DNA of 64,000 bases from Litorivivens sp041625575 (GTDB taxonomy: Bacteria > Pseudomonadota > Gammaproteobacteria > Pseudomonadales > Spongiibacteraceae): contig JBFJTG010000004.1 in NCBI GenBank assembly GCA_041625575.1, forward strand, positions 14,591-78,590, in the 5' to 3' direction. Below, in pieces: positions 24,808 through 33,561 of this stretch; within the stretch, counting starts at the first letter, position 1; the number at the start of each line of letters is the position of its first letter. Below the pieces are notes generated by a model. That model saw only the letters and a program-made list of their open reading frames with translations. It had not been told where the DNA came from and did not search any database. A program made the position numbers and the translations under genes.

Positions 24808-27144
24808 TCAGGCGGGGCCCGAAAGGCTAGCCGTTGTGTTTGGCTGCCCCTGCCCCTTGGGCGGCGGCGCGCTTGCCAGGAGTTCGACTATCAATCGTTT
24901 GAGGGTAAAGCTGGCTGAGGGCTTGCTCATGAGGCGATAGGGCATGGGCGCATCGACAATATGTGCATCATTGTCCAGCTGGTAGAGGCAGGCGGGCACC
25001 GCGAGTCCAGCCTCAATCGCGTCGGCATGTATGCGACGACAAATTTCTACACCTTGAGAATCGCTCATCAGCAAGATATGGATGGGAGAGCGCAGAAGGC
25101 ATTGGTTGCGATGCAAGGCAATAGCCTGGCTGCTATTGTGAGCGATAAACGCAATCATGCCCCATTGCTCGCAAAGCCTTTTCTGCTGTAAGGCAAAGCG
25201 TCGATTGGGGTCGACGATAAGGATGCGTCGCGACTTCAGTAGCAGCGGTCTGGGCAATTGTTGTTCGTGGCTCCACTCAAGCAGTGGAATGTTAATGCTA
25301 ATAAACTGGCGTTTACCCGTGGAACGAAGTCTGAGCTCGCCTCCCAGCGCAACTATCATGCGGGCGATCAGTTCTGCGCGCGGTTCCTCTTCATCCACCC
25401 ACTCGCCACGACAGGCCTCCAGCAGGCCCAGCGCTTTTTCACCCTCATAACTAAAGTCCAGAAACAGTTTGCCTTGCCAGTGGGCTTGCACTGCCAGTTC
25501 CGGTGTTTGCCAATGACGGCGGCAGACTGATAGTAGCTGCGACAGCAGTTGCCTGATTCGTCCGGGGTCACCAACAAGGTGACGGGGAAGTACCTGCGAC
25601 GCTGTGAGCTTCAGGGAGTTATCTCTACTGCGATTTTCTTCAACAAAGTCGTCGAGGAGCTGGTGCAGGTCAAACATGAGTTCGGGAGTTGTTGGTATGT
25701 CCCCTGCAAGCGGATCATAAGTTTGTAGGTTTTCAAGAATGCCCAGCAGGTCCTGGCTGGATGAGTGCAGGCTCTCAAGGTAGTCGCGCTGCTGCGTTGA
25801 CAGCGCCGAGTTGCGGAGCATGTCTGCCATGCCAAATATTGTACTCAGTGGCGTGAGCATGCCACTGTTGAATCGGCGCAGGGTTTCACTTTGGCCGCGC
25901 AATTCGGCTTCAAGGCTATTGACCCGGCTTTGGTGCTCGTACTTTCGCTTTAGTCGTTGCTGTCGATTAATGGCCGACATGATGGTGAGCATGAGAATTT
26001 CGGTGCCGGTGCCCAGCAATAAAACTATATTAATTATTTCAAAGCTGGCTTGTTCGCGACGATAAAGCAGCACGGCGAAGGTGACAAACAGAATGATCCA
26101 AACTCGCGAGAATAAGTATCGATAGCAGGATGGATCCTGCGTGCTTAAATAGCTGATCAGCGGTCGCAGACTAATGGTAATGGATGAAATGATGATAAGC
26201 GCAAACATTGTTAGAGCACTAAAATCTGTGCCCGCAATCAGTGCGGAAATTGCGGCGATTAGATTGAGCACCAAGAGTACTCGAATCACCGGGTGCCAGC
26301 GTTTTTTTCCGTTTTTGTTGTTAGGCTCAAATTCGTCGGATATTAGAATGGCCATGGCCATGCTCAAGTGAGTAAGCGACATAAAGATACTATTTTCGAA
26401 GGGCGAGCCGACGTGCTCATTGACCGCGAAATAACCCCAGGACGCCAAAATAGTTGACATGTTGCAGGCTGAATATAAGCCCAACAGCAGGAATAGACGA
26501 ACACTGGGAAAACTGACAAACAAGGCGAGATTCGATAGCGCAAGTATAATGAGCGCGCCAATACCGATTCCGTTCGCAAATAATTCTGTGCGAAATGCGA
26601 GCAGAAAAGGGCTTAGGTCCGACAACTGCAGTGTCGTTAAAGCCAGCCCCTTACCGTCCAGCTGAAGGTAGTAAAGGTGCTGGCTTTGAGGTGGAACCGA
26701 GAGCATGTAGAGGCGAGGCTTTCGAACGACCGGGTCGTTGTCTACCGCTGCGATGGCTGCATTACTTCCGTGGCGAAAAAGGGTGGCGCTGTCTATGTGT
26801 GAGGGCCGGACATGCAAGATGGCGTGCCGTTCTTCGTGGCTATCGTTGGCCAGCGCAAAGCGCAGCCAATACCGGCCGCGATTGAAATCAAGCGTTAAGT
26901 CGCCTCGATGGGCCGGTGTGAAATTATGAGTCCTGACGCCGAAGTCTTGTGGCTGAATTTGTCGGTGGGGATCTGGCAGAAAATCGAGGTGGCCTGACAG
27001 GCTTTCTTCAAATTGTGTTTCCGGCAGGCGAAAAACGTCTGCCGCCTGCGCCAGCAGGGGCAGGCACAGGATCAGATAGAACGCTAAACTAGCTTTCCCG
27101 CGCGATTGCCCGGTAGCCAATATCCTTGCGGTAATAAACACCAT
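24808..27144 (-). CDS. 7TMR-DISM hybrid sensor kinase-like protein in the RetS position, catalytic sites degenerate
   Basis: A 778-residue membrane signalling protein. Order: signal peptide (to about 34), periplasmic 7TMR-DISM ligand domain (40-165), seven membrane helices (about 185-390), coiled coil (395-425), HisKA-like (425-475), HATPase-like (490-622) and receiver-like (640-750). The key catalytic residues are changed. The H-box reads SGMLTPLS with Ser427 at the His position. The N-box reads RQLLSQLLSVCRRHW with Val540 in place of the Asn. No clear DxGxG box is seen. The receiver has DPN for the acidic pair and Ser694 where the phospho-Asp is expected (Asp695 follows), while Lys741-Pro is kept. 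In P. aeruginosa retS occupies this place beside purD. The frame begins inside purD (56-base overlap); a TTG at 27120 is another possible start. Confidence 0.82.
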   Translation of the reverse strand: MVFITARILATGQSRGKASLAFYLILCLPLLAQAADVFRLPETQFEESLSGHLDFLPDPHRQIQPQDFGVRTHNFTPAHRGDLTLDFNRGRYWLRFALANDSHEERHAILHVRPSHIDSATLFRHGSNAAIAAVDNDPVVRKPRLYMLSVPPQSQHLYYLQLDGKGLALTTLQLSDLSPFLLAFRTELFANGIGIGALIILALSNLALFVSFPSVRLFLLLGLYSACNMSTILASWGYFAVNEHVGSPFENSIFMSLTHLSMAMAILISDEFEPNNKNGKKRWHPVIRVLLVLNLIAAISALIAGTDFSALTMFALIIISSITISLRPLISYLSTQDPSCYRYLFSRVWIILFVTFAVLLYRREQASFEIINIVLLLGTGTEILMLTIMSAINRQQRLKRKYEHQSRVNSLEAELRGQSETLRRFNSGMLTPLSTIFGMADMLRNSALSTQQRDYLESLHSSSQDLLGILENLQTYDPLAGDIPTTPELMFDLHQLLDDFVEENRSRDNSLKLTASQVLPRHLVGDPGRIRQLLSQLLSVCRRHWQTPELAVQAHWQGKLFLDFSYEGEKALGLLEACRGEWVDEEEPRAELIARMIVALGGELRLRSTGKRQFISINIPLLEWSHEQQLPRPLLLKSRRILIVDPNRRFALQQKRLCEQWGMIAFIAHNSSQAIALHRNQCLLRSPIHILLMSDSQGVEICRRIHADAIEAGLAVPACLYQLDNDAHIVDAPMPYRLMSKPSASFTLKRLIVELLASAPPPKGQGQPNTTASLSGPA

Positions 27145-28372
27145 CCCAGGTGATCTGCTCTGCCAGTTGATAGGCTTTTTGTTGTGCTTCGGTCACGCTG
27201 AAGCCTAGTGCCGTGGCGCACAATACGCGTCCGCCATTTGTTACTACGGTATCCCCATCGAGTGCCGTGCCGGCATGGAATACCTTTGCGCCGGGGTCGT
27301 TGCCTGTTTCCGGCAGGGAGATGGCCTTTCCCTTTTCGTAGCTATTTGGATAGCCGCCGGCTGCGAGCACAACACCCACGGCTTTGCGTGCATCCCACTG
27401 AACTCTGTGCTGGTCGAGCTTGCCGTCGAGCGCCGCGTGAATCAGCTCGATGAAATCCGAACGTAAACGCAACATGATGGGCTGGGTTTCGGGGTCACCA
27501 AAGCGGCAGTTGAATTCGATAACCTTGGGTTCGCCATCGGCAGATATCATCAGGCCCGCATAGAGAAAGCCGACATAGCGATGACCTTCGGCGGCCATGC
27601 CCTGAACCGTGGGCATAATGACCTGATCCATAATCCGCTGGTGGATAACAGGAGTGACAACCGGTGCCGGTGAATACGCCCCCATTCCACCTGTGTTGGG
27701 GCCAGTGTCGCCGTCACCAATACGCTTGTGATCCTGGCTGGTGGCCATGGGTAGCACGTTGGTGCCGTCTACCATCACAATAAAGCTGGCTTCTTCGCCC
27801 TCGAGGAATTCTTCGATAACCACGCGACAACCGGCTTCGCCAAAGGCGTTGCCTGACAGCATGTCACGTACGGCTTCCTCTGCCTGCTCGACGGTTTCGG
27901 CGACAATAACGCCCTTGCCGGCGGCAAGTCCGTCGGCTTTAACGACAATGGGGGCTCCCATTTTGCGGATGTAGGCCAAGGCTGGCTCTACATCGCTAAA
28001 GTTCTTGTAGTCGCCAGTGGGTATTTTATGGCGGGCAAGGAAGTCCTTGGTAAAGGCCTTTGAGCCTTCGAGTTGAGAGGCGCCCTTGCTAGGGCCAAAG
28101 CAACTGAGGCCGCGCTTTTGAAAATAATCGACAATGCCCTCAACCAGCGGGGCTTCCGGGCCAATAATGGTCAAGCCAACGTGCTCTGTTTTGGCGAACG
28201 CAGCAAGGCCTTCGAAATCCATAATATCAAGGGCGACGTTTTTCATTTTGGCTTCGCGCGCGGTGCCGGCATTGCCGGGTGCAACGAATACCTGACTAAC
28301 ATTGGCTGATTGTGCTGCCTTCCAGGCCAGAGCGTGCTCCCTGCCGCCGCTGCCTATAATGAGTATTTTCAT
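27089..28372 (-). CDS. purD: phosphoribosylamine-glycine ligase PurD (GARS)
   Basis: A 427-residue ATP-grasp enzyme, second step of purine synthesis. N-terminal KILIIGSGGREHALAWKAA, the ATP-grasp core VVKADGLAAGKGVIVA, the PNTGGMGAYSPAP motif, EFNCRFGDPETQ and the C-terminal VLAAGGYP are all typical. It follows purH by about 65 bases; the downstream sensor gene overlaps its end. Confidence 0.98.
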   Translation of the reverse strand: MKILIIGSGGREHALAWKAAQSANVSQVFVAPGNAGTAREAKMKNVALDIMDFEGLAAFAKTEHVGLTIIGPEAPLVEGIVDYFQKRGLSCFGPSKGASQLEGSKAFTKDFLARHKIPTGDYKNFSDVEPALAYIRKMGAPIVVKADGLAAGKGVIVAETVEQAEEAVRDMLSGNAFGEAGCRVVIEEFLEGEEASFIVMVDGTNVLPMATSQDHKRIGDGDTGPNTGGMGAYSPAPVVTPVIHQRIMDQVIMPTVQGMAAEGHRYVGFLYAGLMISADGEPKVIEFNCRFGDPETQPIMLRLRSDFIELIHAALDGKLDQHRVQWDARKAVGVVLAAGGYPNSYEKGKAISLPETGNDPGAKVFHAGTALDGDTVVTNGGRVLCATALGFSVTEAQQKAYQLAEQITWDGVYYRKDIGYRAIARES

Positions 28373-28438
28373 CTTGTTCCTATATTGCCGATTCTGGGCG
28401 TGCCGGATTGGACCTTGTGCGCTGCCCGCGACTCCTAA

Positions 28439-30016
28439 TTAATGTCTGAAATGCCGCATTCCGGTAAATACCATCGCCATGCCGTGTTCGTCGGCTGCGG
28501 CGATCACTTCGTCGTCGCGAATCGATCCACCCGGCTGGATGACGCAGCTGATGCCCGTGCTGCCGGCGTTGTCTATGCCGTCGCGAAAGGGGAAGAAGGC
28601 ATCCGAAGCCATGACTGAGCCTTTGACTTCCAGTTTGGCATGTTCGGCCTTAATGGCGGCAATACGAGCCGAGTTAATGCGGCTCATCTGGCCGGCGCCG
28701 ACACCGATAGTGCGACCGCCCTTGCCGTAGACAATGGCGTTGGATTTCACCATTTTGGCGACCTTCCAGGTAAACAGCATATCCTTAATTTCTTCAGCAG
28801 TCGGCTGGCGCTTGCTGACAATCTGTAGATCGGCAGCGGTAATCATACCCAGGTCGCGATCCTGTACCAGCAGGCCACCGGTCACGCGTTTAAAGTCGAA
28901 GGCAGCCGCGCTGTGCTGCCACTCTCCGCAGGCAAGTAAACGCACGTTTTTCTTGGCGGTAACGATGGCGATGGCTTCGTCGCTAACGGTAGGAGCAATA
29001 ATCACTTCCACAAACTGCCGATCGCAGATGTTGGTCGCAGTTGCAGCATCAAGCTCCCGGTTAAACGCGATGATGCCGCCGAAGGCCGACTCCGGATCGG
29101 TAGCAAAGGCTTTTTCGTAGGCTTCGTTCAAGCTTGATGCAACTGCGACGCCGCAGGGGTTGGCGTGTTTCACGATGACGCAGGCAGGTTCGTCGAACAG
29201 TTTGACGGTTTCCAGTGCTGCGTCGGTGTCGGCGATGTTGTTGTAGGACAACTCCTTGCCCTGGAGTTGGCGCGCACTGGCGATTGAGCCGGCGGGCGCA
29301 TTTTTTTCAATGTAAAATGCACTGCGTTGATGCGAATTTTCGCCGTAGCGCAATTCTTGCTGCTTGTTGAACTGGCTGTTGAAGGTGCGCGGGAACTGTT
29401 CACTGCCACCCTCGACAAGGCGGCCGAAGTAATTGGCGATGGCGCCGTCGTACGCCGCGGTATGTTCGTAGGCGCGAATTGCCAGATCAAAGCGCGTTTT
29501 ATAGCTTGTTGAACCTTCGTTGGCGTCAAGTTCGTCAAGAATGCGCTGGTAGTCCGAGGCATTCACGACAATGCTGACGTCCCGATGGTTTTTCGCAGCG
29601 GCGCGAACCATGGTGGGGCCACCAATGTCTATATTTTCAATAGCGTCTTCAAGCGAGCAGTCGGCTTTGGCGACGGTTTGTTCGAAGGGATAGAGGTTGA
29701 CTACCACCATATCAATGGCGGAAATGCCGTGTTCATCCATGACACTGTCGTCAGTGCCGCGACGACCCAGAATGCCACCGTGTACTTTGGGGTGAAGGGT
29801 TTTTACGCGCCCGTCCATCATTTCCGGAAAGCCGGTGTAGTCTGAAACTTCCCTGACTTCTATGCCGTTTTCCTGCAGGAGGCGAAAGGTGCCTCCGGTA
29901 GAGAGTAGCTCGACGCCTCGTTTACGCAGTGCGCGAGCGAAGTCTACGATGCCGGATTTATCTGAAACGCTTATAAGTGCGCGCTTTATAGGGCGCGCTT
30001 TCTCTGCTGTGCTCAT
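28439..30016 (-). CDS. purH: bifunctional AICAR formyltransferase/IMP cyclohydrolase PurH
   Basis: A 525-residue enzyme for the last two steps to IMP. The N-terminal MGS-like IMP cyclohydrolase domain (about 10-155) starts RALISVSDKSGIVDFARAL and contains MMDGRVKTLHPKVHGGIL. The AICAR transformylase part has ELRYGENSHQ, IVKHANPCGVA and the C-terminal FPFRDGIDNAG and ISCVIQPGGSIRDDEVI. It follows fis in the same direction after 69 bases. Confidence 0.98.
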   Translation of the reverse strand: MSTAEKARPIKRALISVSDKSGIVDFARALRKRGVELLSTGGTFRLLQENGIEVREVSDYTGFPEMMDGRVKTLHPKVHGGILGRRGTDDSVMDEHGISAIDMVVVNLYPFEQTVAKADCSLEDAIENIDIGGPTMVRAAAKNHRDVSIVVNASDYQRILDELDANEGSTSYKTRFDLAIRAYEHTAAYDGAIANYFGRLVEGGSEQFPRTFNSQFNKQQELRYGENSHQRSAFYIEKNAPAGSIASARQLQGKELSYNNIADTDAALETVKLFDEPACVIVKHANPCGVAVASSLNEAYEKAFATDPESAFGGIIAFNRELDAATATNICDRQFVEVIIAPTVSDEAIAIVTAKKNVRLLACGEWQHSAAAFDFKRVTGGLLVQDRDLGMITAADLQIVSKRQPTAEEIKDMLFTWKVAKMVKSNAIVYGKGGRTIGVGAGQMSRINSARIAAIKAEHAKLEVKGSVMASDAFFPFRDGIDNAGSTGISCVIQPGGSIRDDEVIAAADEHGMAMVFTGMRHFRH

Positions 30017-30085
30017 TGAAGCTCAGTCACCTTGTTGGATAGTGAATAGACAGTCTGATGTGAGTAGAAAACCAAACGGGACGAT

Positions 30086-30388
30086 CTACAGCAATCCGTA
30101 TTTTTTGAGTTTTTTGCGCAGCGTTCCGCGATTCAGACCCAGCAACTGAGAAGCGCGGGTTTGATTATTGCGGGTGTAGCTCATCACCTTTTCAAGCAGC
30201 GGTGCTTCAACTTCAGACAAAACCATTTCGTAAACGTCGGTAACGTCCTGGCCGTCGAGTTGATCAAAATAGTTCTTCACCGCAATGGCTACGTTTTCAC
30301 GCAGTGATTGGGATTCGGCAATAGCCGCGAAGGTGCCCAAACCGGTATTTTCTACCAGCTCCAGTTTTGTTTCTGCGCTTGCGCTCAT
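30086..30388 (-). CDS. fis: DNA-binding protein Fis
   Basis: A 100-residue nucleoid protein. The C-terminal helix-turn-helix TRASQLLGLNRGTLRKKLKKYGLL is nearly invariant in the family, with the beta-hairpin arm region and dimer helices before it. It bends DNA and stimulates rRNA promoters; an rrn promoter is in this same window near 63.5 kb. It overlaps the dusB stop by 4 bases, the standard dusB-fis operon. Confidence 0.97.
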   Translation of the reverse strand: MSASAETKLELVENTGLGTFAAIAESQSLRENVAIAVKNYFDQLDGQDVTDVYEMVLSEVEAPLLEKVMSYTRNNQTRASQLLGLNRGTLRKKLKKYGLL

Positions 30389-31377
30389 GCTGCAATTTCC
30401 TCTGTGTCAACTTGCTGCCAATCGTCGGCAAAGGCCTGAATGGCGTCCAACTGTTCGCTAGCACTGAGCAATCCATTGAAGTGCTTGCGTATCGATTCTG
30501 TTCCCGTTGCGTCCTGCAAATACCAGGACAGATGTTTGCGCGCAATTTTCAGCCCCTGCCGTTCGCCGTAAAATTGATGTAAAGCCCGTACGTGGCTTTC
30601 CAAGGTTGCGCAAAATTCTTCTCGCGATACCGGATCTGCGTGTATTCCGGTGGCCAAATAGTGATTGATCTCGCGAAACAACCAGGGCCTGCCCTGAGCG
30701 CCGCGACCAATCATTACGCCGTCGGCTCCGGTGTAGGCCAGTACTTCAGCCGCTTTTTGTGGTGTGCAGATATCACCATTGGCAAATACCGGCACGTTCA
30801 CACGCTGCTTGATGGCAGCGATGGTGTCGTATTCCGCGCTGCCCAGATAGCGACAGGCGCGAGTTCGGCCATGTACTGCCAGCGACTGTATGCCGATATC
30901 TTCAGCGATGGCCGCAATCTCAACGCCATTGCGCTGCTCCGGCGACCAGCCCGTGCGAAATTTCAGGGTAACCGGCACGTTCACTGCGGCGACGACTGCT
31001 TCCAGAATCGCTCGCACCAACGCCGGGTCGCGCAAGAGTGCTGAGCCCGCGTCTCGGCGACAAACCTTTTTGGCCGGGCAACCCATGTTGATGTCAATTA
31101 TCTCGGCCCCGAGCGCTTCGTTATATTGCGCTGCTGCCGCCATTTCTGCCGGATCCGCACCGGCAATTTGCACCGCTCTGGGCGCTGCGTCGTCGTGGGC
31201 AAGCCGCAATCGGGTCTTGCGGCTATCCCTCAGTTCGGCGTTGCTGATGACCATCTCTGAAACGGTCAAGCCCGCTCCGAACTGACGACATAGTCGCCGA
31301 AAGGGCAAGTCTGTTACTCCTGCCATCGGGGCGAGTACGGCCCTGCCTGGCAAAGTAAAGTGGCCAATCCGGATCAT
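30385..31377 (-). CDS. dusB: tRNA-dihydrouridine synthase B
   Basis: A 330-residue FMN enzyme that reduces U17 in tRNA. It opens MIRIGHFTLPGRAVLAPMAGVTDLPFRRL, has the catalytic Cys in NMGCPAKKVCRRDAGSALL, and VHGRTR and GRGAQGRPW in the TIM barrel. The frame is open back to 31428, but the ATG at 31377 matches the family N-terminus and has AGGA upstream. It leads the dusB-fis operon. Confidence 0.96.
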   Translation of the reverse strand: MIRIGHFTLPGRAVLAPMAGVTDLPFRRLCRQFGAGLTVSEMVISNAELRDSRKTRLRLAHDDAAPRAVQIAGADPAEMAAAAQYNEALGAEIIDINMGCPAKKVCRRDAGSALLRDPALVRAILEAVVAAVNVPVTLKFRTGWSPEQRNGVEIAAIAEDIGIQSLAVHGRTRACRYLGSAEYDTIAAIKQRVNVPVFANGDICTPQKAAEVLAYTGADGVMIGRGAQGRPWLFREINHYLATGIHADPVSREEFCATLESHVRALHQFYGERQGLKIARKHLSWYLQDATGTESIRKHFNGLLSASEQLDAIQAFADDWQQVDTEEIAA

Positions 31378-31423
31378 GGTCGGTCCTGCGGAGCGGTGGA
31401 TACGCACGAAAAAATGAGGCGCA

Positions 31424-31429
31424 ATCATA
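31424..31429 (-). promoter_or_regulatory. candidate -10 of the dusB-fis promoter
   Basis: TATGAT on the minus strand lies 47 bases before the dusB ATG and is followed by the GC-rich stretch TGCGCC. A GC-rich discriminator is typical of stringently controlled promoters, and the E. coli dusB-fis promoter is one. The -35 region is poor (TTTATC at 17 bases), fitting an activator- or supercoiling-dependent promoter, so the call is tentative. Confidence 0.33.
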
Positions 31430-31486
31430 CTATCTTGAGCGCAGTCGATAAAGACTTGTGTTTATCTTTTAACCAGTATATTGGCC

Positions 31487-32524
31487 TTAGTTAGCGCCAG
31501 TTGAAGGGTGGAAGCGCATCCGGTAGTTAACAGCGGTTTCCCCAGGGTCAAGAATGCCAATATTGATATGAATTGTTTGCCGGCTGGGCATAAACTCCAG
31601 TCCGCTGAGTTCCCCGGCCAGGTATTCCGCGGGCGTAAAGCGGCGCGCTGCAATGCGCCTCTTGTTCTGATCGTGAAATTCCAGCTCGATAAGTGGAAAA
31701 GGCTGTTCAAACACTGCGAGATTGACGATTAGTGCATCAATTAACAGGCTGTTTGCGTGTTGTGGGTGCGAATAGATATTTAATCCTCGCGAGCGGATCA
31801 GGGCGAGATTTTGTGGCGGTGGCAGGGTGCAGCGTTGACCTGCTCCCAGGAAATTGATGACATTGCATGCAGAGATCAGCTCGGGGCGGTAGGCCGACTG
31901 GGCAATCCGGTCAAAATTGGCATAGATAATTTGTGTGGCCAGGCAAAGCGCGGCCAGAATCGAGAGCAGGCTCCAGGCCATTTGTTGCCGGCTGATGCGA
32001 AGTCTTCGCCTACCCTGATAAACCAGTTGCTCGAAATCGTCATCCGGCTCCGGTGCCTTGTCGGGGGCTGGGCCAGACTCCGGGGCATCATTGGTCTCGT
32101 CATGATCAGGTGTGTTGTTGGTGGCTACTGACTCGTAGCGCCCGCTATCCGCGTCAGTTTTGATTGGCTCTGACTCTGACTCTGACTCTGACTCAGGAGA
32201 AGCGATCGCTTGGTTTTGATCCGGTGTTTCTGTTCTTAGTTCGATCCCCGTTTCTTTATGCACGTCCGGATTCTGGTTCTCGTCCGGAAAACCATGATCG
32301 TCGTCGAACAAAATATTGTCGTCATCAAGCTCATACTCGGAAGGCTGCGCTTTGGCGCTGTCGTTTTCGTAAACGCTTACTTCGCTTTCCAGCCAGTGCT
32401 CGGCGGCGTTGAAAACTTCAAGGCAGGCACCGCAGCGCACCAAGCCTCTGGCTGTTGCCAGCTGGGACTCGGTTACACGAAAACTTGTTTGGCAGTGTGG
32501 GCACCTGGTGGCCTTGGCCGCCAT
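31487..32524 (-). CDS. zinc-ribbon and DUF3426 domain membrane protein
   Basis: A 345-residue protein. The N-terminal MJ0042-type zinc ribbon (CPHCQTSFRV...VRCGACLEVF, residues 8-38) is followed by an acidic low-complexity linker (about 60-165) with a Ser-Glu repeat, one membrane helix near residues 183-203, and a C-terminal DUF3426 domain (about 215-340) ending RMRFHPSTGAN. The cytoplasmic ribbon and periplasmic C-terminal domain suggest membrane anchoring. Function is not known. It lies between prmA and dusB in the same direction, as in pseudomonads. Confidence 0.85.
   Translation of the reverse strand: MAAKATRCPHCQTSFRVTESQLATARGLVRCGACLEVFNAAEHWLESEVSVYENDSAKAQPSEYELDDDNILFDDDHGFPDENQNPDVHKETGIELRTETPDQNQAIASPESESESESEPIKTDADSGRYESVATNNTPDHDETNDAPESGPAPDKAPEPDDDFEQLVYQGRRRLRISRQQMAWSLLSILAALCLATQIIYANFDRIAQSAYRPELISACNVINFLGAGQRCTLPPPQNLALIRSRGLNIYSHPQHANSLLIDALIVNLAVFEQPFPLIELEFHDQNKRRIAARRFTPAEYLAGELSGLEFMPSRQTIHINIGILDPGETAVNYRMRFHPSTGAN
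32168..32194. repeat. hexanucleotide tandem repeat inside the zinc-ribbon gene
   Basis: Four and a half tandem copies of CTCTGA encode SESESESE on the minus strand. The unit is 6 bases, so copy changes would alter the acidic linker length without shifting the frame. Confidence 0.85.
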
Positions 32525-32564
32525 AGGTACTCCTAATCCGGTTGAATTTGCGGGGAAGTGTAAG

Positions 32565-33470
32565 TTATCTCGCGGCGTTTGTGGAATTGCGAATACCGGA
32601 AATACAACACCATCCCTCTTTTTCTTCTATTGTGAGCTCATTGAACCAGCTTTGGTAGCGCTCGATGATGGCCTGAGCCTGCTCCGCCAATATGCCGGAC
32701 AGTACGATGCGGCCCTTGGGGTTCAAGTAAGAGGCCAGTCGGGGCGCCAGCTCAATGAGGGGGCCGGCGAGGATGTTGGCTACCACGATATCCGCTCGGT
32801 CTGTCGATGGTTCCGGTGCCGTGTCCGGGAGGTAGCAGTGCAGTCTCTCTTCACCAAGCTCGTTGCGTTGTAAATTATCGCGTGTGGCCGCGAGCGCCTG
32901 CGGGTCGTTGTCCACTGCCGTGACTTTATCTGCGCCCAGCAACAAGGCGGCAATGCCGAGTATGCCCGAGCCGCAGCCGTAGTCGACGACGTGGGCGACG
33001 TTTAGATCCTGGCCGTCTAGCCACCGCAGGCACAGGAAGGTTGTCGGGTGAGTGCCGGTTCCGAAGGCGAGCCCCGGGTCGAGCTTGAGATTGACAGCCT
33101 GCTTGTCCACCGGGTCGCGCCAACTGGGGCAAATCCATAAGCGCTCGCCACATTGGAGCGGTTGGTAGTGCGTCATCCACTCCCGCTCCCAATCCTTGTC
33201 CTCAAGAATTTCCAGACGCTGCGGGGGCAGTGTCTGGCCGTAGGCGCTGGCGAGGCTCGTGAGGGTGCTTGGCATATCTGTTGCGGCGTCGAACAGTCCG
33301 GTGACGCGCGTCATGTTCCACACAGGGCGCTCGTTCAGGCCCGGCTCGTAGAGCGGCTGGTCGGCATTGTCTTGCAGGGTAACGGCGGCGGCACCAACCT
33401 CCAGCATGGCGTCTTCCAGTGCTTCGGCGCTGTCGCGGTCTGCGTCCAGTGATAGCTGTAGCCAGGGCAT
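32565..33470 (-). CDS. prmA: ribosomal protein L11 methyltransferase PrmA
   Basis: A 301-residue SAM enzyme that trimethylates several residues of ribosomal protein L11. The N-terminal substrate domain starts MPWLQLSLDADRDSAEALED. The catalytic domain has LDPGLAFGTGTHPTT, DYGCGSGILGIAALLLGA and the acceptor-site VANILAGPLIEL. It lies downstream of a strong terminator following accC, so it probably has its own promoter. It is 40 bases ahead of the zinc-ribbon gene. Confidence 0.97.
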   Translation of the reverse strand: MPWLQLSLDADRDSAEALEDAMLEVGAAAVTLQDNADQPLYEPGLNERPVWNMTRVTGLFDAATDMPSTLTSLASAYGQTLPPQRLEILEDKDWEREWMTHYQPLQCGERLWICPSWRDPVDKQAVNLKLDPGLAFGTGTHPTTFLCLRWLDGQDLNVAHVVDYGCGSGILGIAALLLGADKVTAVDNDPQALAATRDNLQRNELGEERLHCYLPDTAPEPSTDRADIVVANILAGPLIELAPRLASYLNPKGRIVLSGILAEQAQAIIERYQSWFNELTIEEKEGWCCISGIRNSTNAAR

Positions 33471-33515
33471 GGCGAGTCTCGATCTTGATTGAAGGCGTGG
33501 GATAATAGCAGAAAT

Positions 33516-33540
33516 AAAAAAGGGGCTGTTGGGCAGCCCC
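33516..33540 (-). terminator. rho-independent terminator after accB-accC
   Basis: Read on the minus strand, GGGGCTG and CAGCCCC form a perfect 7-bp GC-rich stem with a 5-base loop, followed directly by six Ts. It lies 22 bases after the accC stop and before prmA. Confidence 0.85.
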
Positions 33541-33561
33541 TCGTCTAATCAGATGAAACGC

